Assembly: GCF_001039355.2 (NCBI RefSeq)
Contig: NW_019773596.1
Coordinates: 36,269-75,765, forward strand
Direction: 5' to 3'
DNA length: 39,497 bases
Source: Lingula anatina
Taxonomy: Eukaryota; Brachiopoda; Lingulata; Lingulida; Lingulidae
Position 1 is the first letter of the stretch; each line of letters begins with the position of its first letter. The translations under genes and the position numbers were made by a program. Below are positions 12,140-20,127 of the stretch, piece after piece. The notes beneath the pieces were generated by a model, which ran no database searches, was not told where the DNA came from, and saw only the letters and a list, made by a program, of their open reading frames with translations.

Positions 12140-15100
12140 TGTGTGGGGGGGGGGGAGGGGGGCTGCCTTGTTTTGAGAAAATTTTCACATTTTCCAAAAT
12201 CTTTGGGGAAGGGATCACATATCTTTTACCTACCTGAATCTGCCAGTGGTCATGATGATATCATATATGATTATAACAATATCAAGTCAGTCATCTAACA
12301 GAAATATATAACAATAACAAAAAAAATAGTCAAATGAACTAATAAATCAGTCAATAAATACATGAAAAGTAACACTGTCATTTTATTTCACTTCTCAGCA
12401 AGAAGTAGAGTACCCTCACCAATTAACCAAAGAATCAAAGTTTCTTCAAATAGACTTCACGCTATTTCTGAATCATCAAAATCAAAATAAGAAGAAATAC
12501 TTAAAATATAAATACACTACAATCAGAACTTTACATAATGGGTTGTATGTTAAAAGTTGTTCAGGATTTTAGAAATTAAGACAAAAGTCATGCAAAAAAA
12601 ACAAAACAAAAAAAAACACAGCATTACCTCTGATAAATGTCACTAGTAAAAAAGAATAAAGATGTGTGGTAACAAAGCAAGCATTGTGTTCATAAAACTG
12701 CTTCCAAATCGTGTAAATCAAAACAACTGAAGTCCAGTGGCATCAAAAGTGAAGACGTCAATGCAGTAGACTAACATAATACAATCAATTTGTTTTGTTT
12801 TATCAAAACTTTTTAACTTTAATTTTACTTTAATTAGTGGCTGGATAATGGCAGTCTATTAGCAGTTTTCAAGAATAATATCACAAACATACCTAGAAAA
12901 AATCCCTTTTTTTCTTTTTTGTAGTTAAAATTATTACACATCCAGCTGAGAGACAAATGTTCTCAAATTCATGACATCAGTCTAGAGACAGTTGAAAAAA
13001 TATTGGGCAGACATCTTTTTTCTTTTGCTGACAGAACATGGTGGGGAAATTTTCACTTACACGGTGCATAAGCAATGTGAGTGGCATGAAAAATGGTGAC
13101 TTATAATAATATCTGAATGAGCCCAGACTAACAGGTGACAATTACATGGAAGTGGACAAGCCCAGATGTCTGAGCTGACTTATCACAAGCCCCGCCAGTC
13201 AATAAATAACCTAATTTGAAGATAAATATCTGTCCTAACTGTAATCTCTCGTCTGTCTGGAAAAAATGACCTTTTCCTGACCTAATATTTCATAAATCTC
13301 CCTCATTTATGACCATAAGTGATCGTTCAAACCAAATTACACGAGACATTATCACTGGAAATGGCTGGCTTTCCCTTTTGTGTCCATGGCATTTGGATTG
13401 TCTTCAATCAGGGTAACATTTTTATATTACCTTTGATTCTGTTTCAAATGCACTATTGCTCTCTAAGGATCACAACATTTCCAACCCTGTTCAAATGATG
13501 CATTTTCATCAAGTTTCCATCTTGTTAATTACAAGAGTAAGGACTTGTTCTAGCAGATATTTGCCACATTTATGGTAAAATGACATTCATTAAATAAAAA
13601 AAAAAAAAAATCATTTAAGTCATTTTTTAAACTAAAATCAATCACTGTTGTGATTAAAATTTAACTTCAGCTCCAATTTTTCAGTTACTTTAGTTACTAA
13701 AGCAATGCTACTGCTTGCATAAGTCAAGACTATCATATACTGCATATATATATATATATATATATATGAAAATTATCTGAGACGGCCCAAAACAAGGCAA
13801 TACTGGTGCAATACATAAAACTACAGCTCTTTGTGAAAGAGGCCTCCATTCATGATACTCTACAGATGATTCCCATTAATGTATTTTTTTATGACCTACT
13901 TGGAAGGGTTCCACTCAAGAGACCAAACAGGGGACATGGCGGCACCTGGACGCTCTATCTTCACCTTGTCTTCTCCAGTCTGAAATATAATATATAATAA
14001 CTGTCTGAAGATATTTAAAAAATTGCTTTTTTCTATTTCTCTGAACCAATTGTTCAATAAATTCTTTCTTCTTCCATATAAAACGTGAAACACTTACAAT
14101 GACAGTAACATTTAATTTTTTCGTGGTGGAAAAGTTATGCAGTCACTGAAAGACTGTCATCTTAAATCTTGCAAGCTTTTCAATTTGGGCCATCCCCCCC
14201 CCCCCCCCCCAAACCCCTCTCTCTCTCTCTCTCACCTTATTTCTAATACTTATAACTCCGTTGTACATCCCAATGGCAAAGTACTGTCCATCATTGGTCC
14301 AGCCACAGCAGGTGATCCGACTGCCCACCTTGTGTTTGGACACAGACTTCTGCTCTGGTGACCAGAGCCCTGGGGAATACCAAGTGAAAGAATGGAACAG
14401 AATTCTTTATTTCTACCAAGTGAAAGAATAGCACAGAATTCTTTATTTCTACCAAGTGAAAGAGTTATGTATAATCAGCCCCAGAATTTGAACTCGAAAT
14501 CATTACACTATGATAAATGGTAAAAACTGATTTTAACTACATTTCATCCAAACAGAAGTGTCGTTTCTGATTCATAAACATTCATGAGACAAACTGAAAT
14601 AGAAAAGTCTATAAATTTTTTAAAGATTCAGGAAAGTTTGGGTTAAAATTTTACCATGAAAATATTAATTCAATCAATTAAGTGCAGTTTATGGAAAATT
14701 CAGATTAGAAACTGACACAGAAATTCTGATTTTAACGAATAAATTACGCAATGCTTTCAAAAAAGCTCAGATTAAGGAAGGACATAAAAAAGTTCCATTT
14801 TGTTGAAGTGTAAAGAAATTCTCACCAAAGTCTGTTTGTGCGCAGCTGGCTAACTGGTGTGTCAGGGGATTGTAGGCCAAACACTGGATAGCATCATTGT
14901 GTCTAGAGGAAAATAAATAAAATAAATAAAATTTTTTAAAGTTTATGTAATGTTATTTAAGGAAATGGTTTCATTAACTGTGTAAATAGTTATATTGAAA
15001 AATATTTTGAAAATTAGATAAGTCATCTATTAGATGACTAATCTTTTGCATATCTTGTTGAAAGTTTTGACTAAATTTCATCTGTGTTGGTCACAAATGA

Positions 15101-18100
15101 AGCTATTGGCAAACTCTACTTTCTCTCGTCTTGCATGAGAAAGTTGAAATACTATATTATAATCAAATTTAAGATGAAACCTTCGACAACATAAAAAGTA
15201 TGAATCTAATTTAAATGAATATTCTTCAATATAATTTAATCTAATCTAAACTATCCCACGATCCTCCAGGGTCACAGGGGCGCAGCTGTGTCAGACAGTG
15301 ATCCGTCTGACCACACATCTGATGGTCATTCACGAGGGCTTGGGGCATGTCAAAGGTCTCCTCTGTCCAGCCATTGGTGCTGCATGCCCATTTTCATTAA
15401 TATTTATCTTTAAAAAATGCCAAAGCACTTGATGCAGGCTTAAAGTAATGGACACAAATTCCAACTGTGAGCTAATGGTGCATGGGTGAAAGTTGTAAAA
15501 ACTGAAAATCCTGAAAATGTTTATTGCAATTTCTCATTGCATTTACACCACGAGAAAAAAATTATCATGGCATTTACATCACGAAAAAAAAAAAAAAAAG
15601 ATCAAAAATGAAGACTGAAAATCCTGAAATCAGACACAATCCTGAAAATTTTCACCCATTGATGGTGAAAGAAAGAATAATGAAAAGGGCTTTGGCGTTG
15701 AATTTCTGAGCTGGGAGTATACAAAGGTATTGTTTTTCGTTTGAACAACCATCAAAACTAAAAATCACAAAAGAAGAAAAGTCTGTTTAGATAAAAGTTC
15801 AGTTGAGATGAGTAATTATAATTACAGCTCCCTCTACAAAAACATTGTTGACACACGGTCACCATACATCATTCATAAATTATAAAGAAATATAAACAAC
15901 AATGCTGCCATTACAGAATGCATGTTATGCAAGAAAATGTTCTTCCATATTAAATTTCAAAAGTGACCCATTACATAAGCATGGTGCTTTTCCCCATCTA
16001 TAACCTTTTTGCACCTTATATATCCAAGAGAAAGTCCTTTATGGGCAACAGACTAAAGCAAATCTGGGGGCCCTACATGCCTCCCCTGGAAATCAGAGCC
16101 AAAAACTTTAAAGCTTTCAGCAGAAACAAAAAAATGCAGTGGCCTTAAGCAGAAATGGTGACCAGTAAGATCTTACTGGCCCTGATAAAATTCTACTAGC
16201 ATACAGCATGGGGGCAGCTATTGCAGTACATGCTGCCCAGACCCAGGATAATCAGTTAGGCCTTGATAACACTTGTCCCCATGTACTACATGATATAATC
16301 ACGAAAAAAGCACGTGAGGATATGAACCCTTGCATAAGACAGCCAAAGTCCTGAAAACTGTTCCAACCTGACGTCATGCATTGGCACAAAATTATTGTTG
16401 GAAGACGATACTAGGGGTTATAACCTGAAATATGTGCAAGTCCCCAGCTGCCCAATGAACACAAAGCCACAAGCTACTGTCACGACGCAACCACACCATG
16501 ATTTGTACACAGTACAACAGGGCTGGAAACAAATCCCATTGCCATATAATACACTGAATTATATATTTATATCTCACTATATCTGCAGAAAATATACCAT
16601 TATTAATAACATTCAATTAAAAAAATTGTTTCTGATATAAAAGAAGTAAAATGAGAAAAACTAGAGGCATTTTAACCTTAAAGCAACTGTTGTAACAAAC
16701 AAACCATTCAATACTTCAAACTCAGTAAGAGCTGGTCACAACAACAACCTTCATCTTCCTAACACTCACTGGTATTTTAGAATCCCTTCTAACTTATTAG
16801 TCCAGATGATGACGCTCTTGTCTGCTGAGCCCGATGCAAATCTCTTCCCATCCTTGGCATAAGCCACACAGTAGACTGTGTCTTTGTGGCCTTTCAGGGG
16901 TTGAATGAGGGTGCCATCGTTGGTGTCGTACACAAGGACACGATTGCCAGCTGCTACGATGATCTGACTCCCATCAGGTTTGAAGCAAAGGTCCCATATA
17001 CTGAAAATAGTTTTATTATAACATATGTTATTATATTATTCAGTTAATAATAATAATAGCCTCAAAATGCTTGACTGAGTTTGATCTTTCAGTTAAAAAA
17101 AAAATTATGTTAAAGATGTTTTCGTGGTTTTCATGGAAACATAGGAGGCTTTGCTGTAAAAAAATATTTAGGGTTATTTTCAAACAGGAAAACAAATTGG
17201 AACAAATTGTATATAGGTAAATAACGAAACAACATTGATTCCTGCCAGGAAATAAGCTTAAGTGCAGGATCCTGTACAGTGGAAGTTGCTTAGCCTACAT
17301 GATTGTTAGACCTTTCCTCCTTTTCTTTCCAACATAGTCTTATAATCACCAGCTTTTCTGAGGTCTCAGTAAACACCGAAATGGCACCTTAATATTACTT
17401 TTATCATAAAAAAATAACTCACTTTCTGGATTTTGCACTCCAAATTACAATTGTCTTGAGCTCAACACAATATTTGTCTGCTGATCTGTATAGAAATATT
17501 TTTGCAGCTTTCTTTTCTTTATTTACATATTAAATTAGAGGCTGCAAAAATGTTTCTCCTTTGCAGATAAACATCTATTGATTTCAAGAGTTAATATGAT
17601 TTGGGGTGCGGAATCCAAATGGCAAGTTATTTTGATGTTCAAAGCAACATTAGGGTGTTACTTTGTGTCAATTTGGCATTTACTGAGACTCACTTTGTTG
17701 TCTTCTACTCAATGCCAGAAAGAGGCGTGTTAATCTATATATGTGATTGCACTCAGCAAGAGTCCCCAGAGTTAATATGAACTACCTGGTACAATAGTTT
17801 CATTGTCAACCAACCCTTGGACTGTAAAAATCTGTGCAAATGCAGGAAACTTCGAGCTAGGTACAAGTACTGATGAATGAACTTCTTTAAAAAGTTCATT
17901 TGCAAAATTATACTTCTCTCCGAGGTGTTTATAAAGTTAAAATTCTCGACAAAGGTACCATGGTAGCAAATATGTCTAGCATCTTTGTAGTTTGCTAGAC
18001 AGCAGAGAACGGAAACTGGAGCAAACCAAAACCCCGACTAAAACTAGTAAAAGTGAGGAGTATAGTAAGTTGAACGACACTGTCAACAGTGACAAGCATT

Positions 18101-18222
18101 CGTTCAGAAAAAAAGTTAACGTGCAGTTTTAAAGCACGAGATCACTCTTGAATTTGTAATCACCATTGTTCTACTTTATCCCTGTCATGAACCTTGTCCA
18201 CCCAAGTTGGAACAGCTCGCAT
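753..18222 (-). CDS. IFT122: IFT122 (WDR10), intraflagellar transport complex A subunit; 25 coding exons, 3' end off-window
   Basis: IFT122 is a core subunit of IFT-A, which drives retrograde transport in cilia and brings membrane proteins into them. Conceptual splicing gives join(complement) 18222-18182, 17000-16770, 14902-14826, 14369-14236, 13979-13900, 11789-11714, 11205-11014, 10661-10523, 9467-9409, 9262-9119, 8809-8672, 8345-8181, 7957-7838, 5753-5635, 5335-5182, 4834-4673, 4326-4160, 3886-3715, 3439-3337, 3175-3035, 2520-2423, 2248-2148, 1783-1618, 1212-1101, 881-753. That is 3220 nt, about 1073 codons, and every phase closes. Residues 1 to about 570 are WD40 repeats forming two beta-propellers ([40 protein letters not shown]). 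Residues about 570-990 are TPR-like helices ([37 protein letters not shown]). A zinc-binding CxxC pair lies at 999/1002 and 1016/1019. The human protein is about 1180-1240 residues, so roughly 100 C-terminal residues lie left of the window. Identification is from recalled family sequence and is very secure. Single exon edges are a little less so, exon 1 least. Confidence 0.97.
1101..1212 (-). CDS. IFT122: IFT122 coding exon 24 (zinc-binding CxxC pair)
   Basis: Residues 994-1030: [18 protein letters not shown], then HCINCRQTF. Cys 999/1002 and 1016/1019 form a rubredoxin/zinc-ribbon-like pair, conserved in the family. Acceptor tttcag; donor G|gtgagt, phase 1. Confidence 0.96.
1618..1783 (-). 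CDS. IFT122: IFT122 coding exon 23
   Basis: Residues 938-993: [46 protein letters not shown]. Acceptor cctcag; donor GAG|gtgagt, phase 0. Confidence 0.96.
1784..2147 (-). other. U12-type (minor spliceosome) intron in IFT122
   Basis: On the coding strand the donor is GTATCCTTTA, a full match to the U12 5' splice-site consensus. The 3' part has TTTTCTTGACT, one mismatch from the U12 branch-site consensus TTTCCTTRACY. Its branch A lies about 13 nt before the acceptor AG, and no long polypyrimidine tract sits between them. Length 364 nt. Confidence 0.85.
2148..2248 (-). CDS. IFT122: IFT122 coding exon 22 (ends at a U12-type donor)
   Basis: Residues 905-937: [20 protein letters not shown], then PHGVSK and GT of a Val codon. 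Acceptor ttccag. The phase required by exon 23 puts the donor at GTATCCTTT, the U12 consensus, rather than at the GT two bases earlier. Confidence 0.94.
2423..2520 (-). CDS. IFT122: IFT122 coding exon 21
   Basis: Residues 872-904: [20 protein letters not shown], then YHSIQRYT. Acceptor tgcag; donor ACA|gtaagt, phase 0. Confidence 0.94.
3035..3175 (-). CDS. IFT122: IFT122 coding exon 20
   Basis: Residues 825-871: [20 protein letters not shown], then [17 protein letters not shown]. Acceptor cacag. Donor G|gtaggt was chosen over gtgaaa four bases later because only it keeps the frame, phase 1. Confidence 0.93.
3337..3439 (-). CDS. IFT122: IFT122 coding exon 19
   Basis: Residues 791-824: [34 protein letters not shown]. 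Acceptor ttccag; donor G|gtatgc, phase 1. Confidence 0.96.
3715..3886 (-). CDS. IFT122: IFT122 coding exon 18
   Basis: Residues 733-790: [51 protein letters not shown]. Acceptor cacag; donor GAG|gtacgt, phase 0. Confidence 0.97.
4160..4326 (-). CDS. IFT122: IFT122 coding exon 17
   Basis: Residues 678-732: [47 protein letters not shown]. Acceptor cacag; donor AT|gtgtgt, phase 2, a weak match to the U2 donor consensus. Confidence 0.95.
4673..4834 (-). CDS. IFT122: IFT122 coding exon 16
   Basis: Residues 624-677: [45 protein letters not shown]-like helices. Acceptor ttcag; donor AAG|gtaatc, phase 0. Confidence 0.96.
5182..5335 (-). CDS. IFT122: IFT122 coding exon 15
   Basis: Residues 572-623: [51 protein letters not shown]. 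Acceptor ttcag (the downstream AG in GCAG would break the frame); donor GAG|gttagt, phase 0. Confidence 0.96.
5635..5753 (-). CDS. IFT122: IFT122 coding exon 14
   Basis: Residues 533-571: [20 protein letters not shown], then [18 protein letters not shown]. This is the junction from the second propeller to the helical repeats. Acceptor tttcag; donor AA|gtaaga, phase 2. The upstream intron is the longest after exon 3, about 2.1 kb (5754-7837). Confidence 0.96.
5765..5804. repeat. Cluster of five AGGTCA half-sites, degenerate (AAGGTC)n
   Basis: AGGTCA occurs at 5765, 5771, 5776, 5787 and 5799, just inside IFT122 intron 13 (upstream of exon 14). It is most simply a decayed hexanucleotide microsatellite. 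The unit also equals the nuclear-receptor half-site. Confidence 0.55.
6157..6241. repeat. (AT)n microsatellite, about 42 units
   Basis: Uninterrupted alternating AT over about 85 bases in IFT122 intron 13. It is self-complementary, and the length is probably polymorphic or uncertain in assembly. Confidence 0.97.
7805..7829. repeat. Homopolymer cluster C13-A8-C4 beside a splice donor
   Basis: On the IFT122 coding strand this is GGGG, eight T, then 13 G, starting about 9 nt after the exon 13 donor. It is a candidate intronic splicing-enhancer type of G-run. Confidence 0.8.
7838..7957 (-). CDS. IFT122: IFT122 coding exon 13
   Basis: Residues 493-532: [20 protein letters not shown], then [16 protein letters not shown]. 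Acceptor ttccag; donor CAG|gtaatg, phase 0. The donor is followed within 10-35 nt by GGGG, eight T and a run of 13 G on the coding strand. Confidence 0.97.
8181..8345 (-). CDS. IFT122: IFT122 coding exon 12
   Basis: Residues 438-492: [55 protein letters not shown]. Acceptor ccccag; donor CAG|gtatgt, phase 0. Confidence 0.97.
8672..8809 (-). CDS. IFT122: IFT122 coding exon 11
   Basis: Residues 392-437: [39 protein letters not shown]. Acceptor tcag; donor CAG|gtaacc, phase 0. Confidence 0.97.
9119..9262 (-). CDS. IFT122: IFT122 coding exon 10
   Basis: Residues 344-391: [20 protein letters not shown], then [16 protein letters not shown] and HIILCQ. Start of the second propeller. Acceptor ttttag; donor CAG|gtaagc, phase 0. 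Confidence 0.96.
9409..9467 (-). CDS. IFT122: IFT122 coding exon 9
   Basis: Residues 324-343: the split Val, then [19 protein letters not shown]. Acceptor ttgcag; donor GCA|gtaagt, phase 0. Confidence 0.95.
9554..9818. mobile_element. Palindromic MITE with TTAA ends
   Basis: Two arms of about 130 bases are inverted copies with only a few mismatches and a short AT-rich centre (TTACTTATAGTAA). Outer ends read TTAAGGCTTCGTTCACATGC and its complement. The flanking TTAA fits a TTAA target-site duplication, as used by piggyBac- and Kolobok-type transposases. It carries no coding capacity, so it is non-autonomous. It lies in IFT122 intron 8. Confidence 0.85.
10376..10412. repeat. (CA)n microsatellite
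   Basis: About 18 CA units in IFT122 intron 8. Confidence 0.95.
10523..10661 (-). CDS. IFT122: IFT122 coding exon 8
   Basis: Residues 278-323: [43 protein letters not shown]. Acceptor tttcag; donor G|gtaggt, phase 1. Confidence 0.96.
11014..11205 (-). CDS. IFT122: IFT122 coding exon 7
   Basis: Residues 214-277: [20 protein letters not shown], then [14 protein letters not shown] and [10 protein letters not shown]. Acceptor atcag; donor GTG|gtaagg, phase 0. Not captured by any single open frame starting at Met. Confidence 0.96.
11714..11789 (-). CDS. IFT122: IFT122 coding exon 6
   Basis: Residues 188-213: [20 protein letters not shown], then LSGKQ. The acceptor follows an uninterrupted run of about 24 T on the coding strand. 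Donor CAG|gtgagg, phase 0. Confidence 0.96.
12090..12162. repeat. (TG)n followed by a G-run
   Basis: About 27 TG units, with one TA interruption, run into 11 G, an A and 6 G. IFT122 intron 5. Confidence 0.95.
13742..13768. repeat. (TA)n microsatellite
   Basis: About 13 TA units, about 130 bases downstream of IFT122 exon 5 on the coding strand. Confidence 0.93.
13900..13979 (-). CDS. IFT122: IFT122 coding exon 5
   Basis: Residues 162-187: [12 protein letters not shown], then [11 protein letters not shown]. Acceptor tttcag; donor AA|gtaggt, phase 2. Some human isoforms carry an extra insert just after this NPS motif. No such exon was recognised here. Confidence 0.96.
14194..14233. repeat. C17 and (CT)n tract abutting the IFT122 exon 4 donor
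   Basis: On the coding strand the donor GTGAGA opens a (GA)n tract, followed by GGGG, TTT and 17 G. The 5' splice site is therefore part of a simple repeat that is prone to length change. Confidence 0.9.
14236..14369 (-). CDS. IFT122: IFT122 coding exon 4
   Basis: Residues 117-161, including [13 protein letters not shown] and [19 protein letters not shown]. Acceptor ccccag; donor AAG|gtgaga, phase 0. The donor runs straight into a (GA)n tract and then 17 G on the coding strand. A 36-bp tandem duplication begins 9 bases upstream of the exon. Confidence 0.97.
14379..14465. repeat. 36-bp tandem duplication at the exon 4 acceptor
   Basis: A unit beginning ACCAAGTGAAAGAAT and ending TTTATTTCT occurs at 14379-14414 and 14415-14450, with a third partial copy to 14465. 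One base differs in four between copies only at a short GGAACA/AGCACA stretch. The repeats supply the sequence where the branch site of the exon 4 acceptor should lie. Confidence 0.85.
14826..14902 (-). CDS. IFT122: IFT122 coding exon 3
   Basis: Residues 91-116, beginning [20 protein letters not shown]. Acceptor ctctag; donor TTTG|gtgag, phase 1. Confidence 0.96.
15238..15395 (-). other. GC-rich, exon-like open segment in IFT122 intron 2
   Basis: A patch much richer in GC than its surroundings is open for about 50 codons on the minus strand, running [18 protein letters not shown], then [19 protein letters not shown], to a TAG. The peptide is Cys-rich, and I recognise no family. It is not needed for IFT122, whose exons 2 and 3 join across it without a gap. 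It may be an exon of a nested gene, a retroelement or gene fragment, or chance. Confidence 0.3.
16770..17000 (-). CDS. IFT122: IFT122 coding exon 2 (first WD40 blades)
   Basis: Residues 14-90. Acceptor ttttcag; donor CA|gtgagt, phase 2. Contains the near-invariant [20 protein letters not shown] and [10 protein letters not shown] blade motifs. Confidence 0.97.
17722..17805 (+). repeat. Dispersed repeat, copy 1 of a pair with 19746-19835
   Basis: Shares a 24-base core at 17744-17767 (one mismatch) and weaker flanking similarity with 19769-19792 in the same orientation. Core: TGATTGCAYTCAGCAAGAGT followed by CCCC. Confidence 0.65.
18182..18222 (-). CDS. IFT122: IFT122 coding exon 1 (start codon)
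   Basis: Encodes [13 protein letters not shown] plus two bases of a Ser codon. It aligns without gaps to the conserved vertebrate start (MRAV, then W and DK). The start ATG is at 18222-18220 with A at -3. Joined to exon 2 it reads on into [10 protein letters not shown], also without a gap. The donor implied by that alignment is GG (18181-18180), not GT. This is the only non-GT donor among the 24 IFT122 donors visible here. Confidence 0.78.
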
Positions 18223-18960
18223 TTTGAAATGTTTACAACCGGTTGGCTTCTCTACATTGGAATCTGGAGCGGATGGTATCTTCACTTGGATACGAGATTT
18301 GACGAGATGTGGATAAAAAATTTAAAGACCAAGTATAATTTTACAGCGATTCCTACTACTTTATTCGTCTTACTGGATTGCATCATGAGTCATACATAAT
18401 TGATAAAATTTAAATAAATGATAAAATGATAATATGTTTACAGCAGAAGAAGAACGACCTTGACCAACTTAATAAAAGCCAATGTGTAAACTGAAGCATG
18501 TAGCTTAATCAAAGACTTTTTACTGGAAATAGTCGGGAATGAGGTATAATCTTATTTTTCTTTGTAATAATTATGCGTCTATATCAATATTCTATGTAAT
18601 GTACGATTCCCATTGTTGTAAAGCTGTTAAGAGGTTGTATAAGTGATTGTTTCGCTCGAGTCTTACTGTTAGTCATGTTTGCGTCATTGCCTATTGTGTT
18701 ACGATGCAGTAAAAGTCCCGCGTAATCTGTGCATTTCATGTCGATAAAAATGGAAATGAAACGAGGAAATGAATAAACCCAGGGTCTGTTGTATTTTCTA
18801 CAAATGCACGTTCATCACGTTCTATTTTAATTGAACTTCAGCACCCTTTTGTTTTAAAAAAAAAGATCACTTTCTGTTTTATTTGTTTTAGGACCCTTTT
18901 GTCAATCTAAGAAGCAATTTATGATAGCTGATTGAATTCTACCGGATGTTAGGTGAGTGA
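18223..18960. promoter_or_regulatory. Probable promoter zone between IFT122 and RAD54L2
   Basis: Lies directly upstream of the IFT122 start codon and on the 5' side of RAD54L2, so it could serve one or both genes. An ACCGGATGT ETS-like motif (18941-18949) is followed at once by a strong donor AG|GTGAGTG (18952|18953). That fits a 5' untranslated exon of the plus-strand gene, but this is inference. I saw no clear RFX X-box, the usual ciliary-gene element. There is no TATA box I would trust. Confidence 0.3.
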
Positions 18961-19114
18961 ACATAATTAAAATTTTATTTTGTTTACCTGTGTCAGTACG
19001 AACTCTCACCTGCTGTTATTTGTGATTTGACATGCAATGTAAATCGTCCTTTTGTCCTGACTTTTACTGTATTATATATGTAGTAAATATTTAAACATTT
19101 GTGTAGATCTTATG

Positions 19115-19300
19115 CCCTAAACTTAATGTCTGACATGCTTGTTTAGTTTCAAACTGACCAGTGATGGCCACACCAATCAAGATGCTCATTTGCATTTTTA
19201 GTACTGTACTCCACATTTCATGTTTCCATGTCAAAGCGTGTGATCTAAAAGCCTGCAAAGCCTAATCACAACTTATATGAAGATTTGTCATTATAAATGT
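19115..19300 (+). repeat. Duplicated segment, copy A
   Basis: Starts CTAAACTTAATGTCTGACAT and contains ACTGACCAGTGATGGCCACA. The same order of motifs recurs at 19473-19677 with about 10-15% divergence plus an AT insertion. The copies are separated exactly by the element at 19301-19471. Confidence 0.85.
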
Positions 19301-19471
19301 TGGGGTAGCGCTTACACTCCCCAATTTAGCCAAATGCTAAAACTGACTTAAATTGGCTAAAGAAAAAGGGCTTGATTTGACATGTTTTAGCCAAATTATA
19401 ACCATTTTGATAACAAATTGACAAAAATACGGTGATTTGGCTAAGTGAAAAAAATTGCTAGTGCTACCCCA
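19301..19471. mobile_element. Small MITE-like element with TGGGGTAGC ends
   Basis: The left end TGGGGTAGCGCT and right end AGTGCTACCCCA form imperfect terminal inverted repeats. Inside, TTAGCCAAAT and ATTTGGCTAA blocks recur in both orientations. It is 171 bp, non-coding, and lies between the two copies of a duplicated segment. I could not define a target-site duplication. Confidence 0.6.
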
Positions 19472-19472
19472 G

Positions 19473-19677
19473 CTAAACTTAATATCTGACGTGCACGTTT
19501 ATTTTCAAACTTCTTTCAAACTGACCAGTGATGGCCACACCAATCATGATGCTCATTTTAATAATAATAATAAAAAAAAATGATGCTCATTTGCATTTTT
19601 GGTACTATACTCCACATTCCATGTTTCCATATCAAAGCTTATCACCACTTATATGAAGCTGTGTCACTATAAATGTA
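19473..19677 (+). repeat. Duplicated segment, copy B
   Basis: Second copy of 19115-19300. An (ATA)n/A-rich insertion at about 19559-19580 splits the ATGATGCTCATTT motif and duplicates it. Confidence 0.85.
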
Positions 19678-19745
19678 TGAAAATAAGTGTTTTTGAAACC
19701 ATTCCAATCCACCCTAAAAACAACTGCCTCACATACAGCTTTGTG

Positions 19746-19835
19746 GAGGCCTGTTGATCTGACAAAACTGATTGCATTCAGCAAGAGTCCCCGTGGAATT
19801 GGATCAATTTACGCAGACCAATAGTTACAGTTGGA
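19746..19835 (+). repeat. Dispersed repeat, copy 2 of a pair with 17722-17805
   Basis: Same orientation as copy 1. The core matches at 23 of 24 positions, and both copies are followed about 28-30 bases later by CCAATAGTT or ACAATAGTT. Confidence 0.65.
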
Positions 19836-19983
19836 ATGATTCCCATATACTACATAGATCCCATCAATGGAAAAAGGTATATTTACTTCAAGTAGTCTGC
19901 AATGTTATAGCCACTGCTCCGTAGCCTGTGGCGAGTAGAATTTTGTTTAGACCTGTTGATTTTTGAGTATGTGAGAATTTAGT

Positions 19984-20127
19984 CAGGCTTGTAGCCAAAA
20001 AATTCAAGAGGATTTTTTACCATGAAACCTACATGTACCTAGATGAAATTTTACCCACAGGGGACCTTTTCCCAGCAAAAAGGGGCGGTTCTTTCCAACC
20101 CCCCGAACCCCCCTGGCTACGAGGCTG
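19984..20127. mobile_element. hAT-like MITE with CAGSCTYGTAGCC ends
   Basis: The left end CAGGCTTGTAGCC and right end GGCTACGAGGCTG are inverted copies (11 of 13). TTAGT precedes the element and follows it directly, consistent with a target-site duplication. The right arm carries the CCCCCCGAACCCCCCTGGCTACG type of sequence common in invertebrate non-autonomous DNA transposons. Confidence 0.65.

Noticed and set aside
12050-12298. Open frame with a Cys-Val repeat
   Set aside because: Translation of the (TG)n microsatellite.
18166-18399. Plus-strand open frame over the IFT122 start
   Set aside because: It is antisense to IFT122 exon 1, with no family resemblance and no splice context. The minus-strand MRAV start is conserved.
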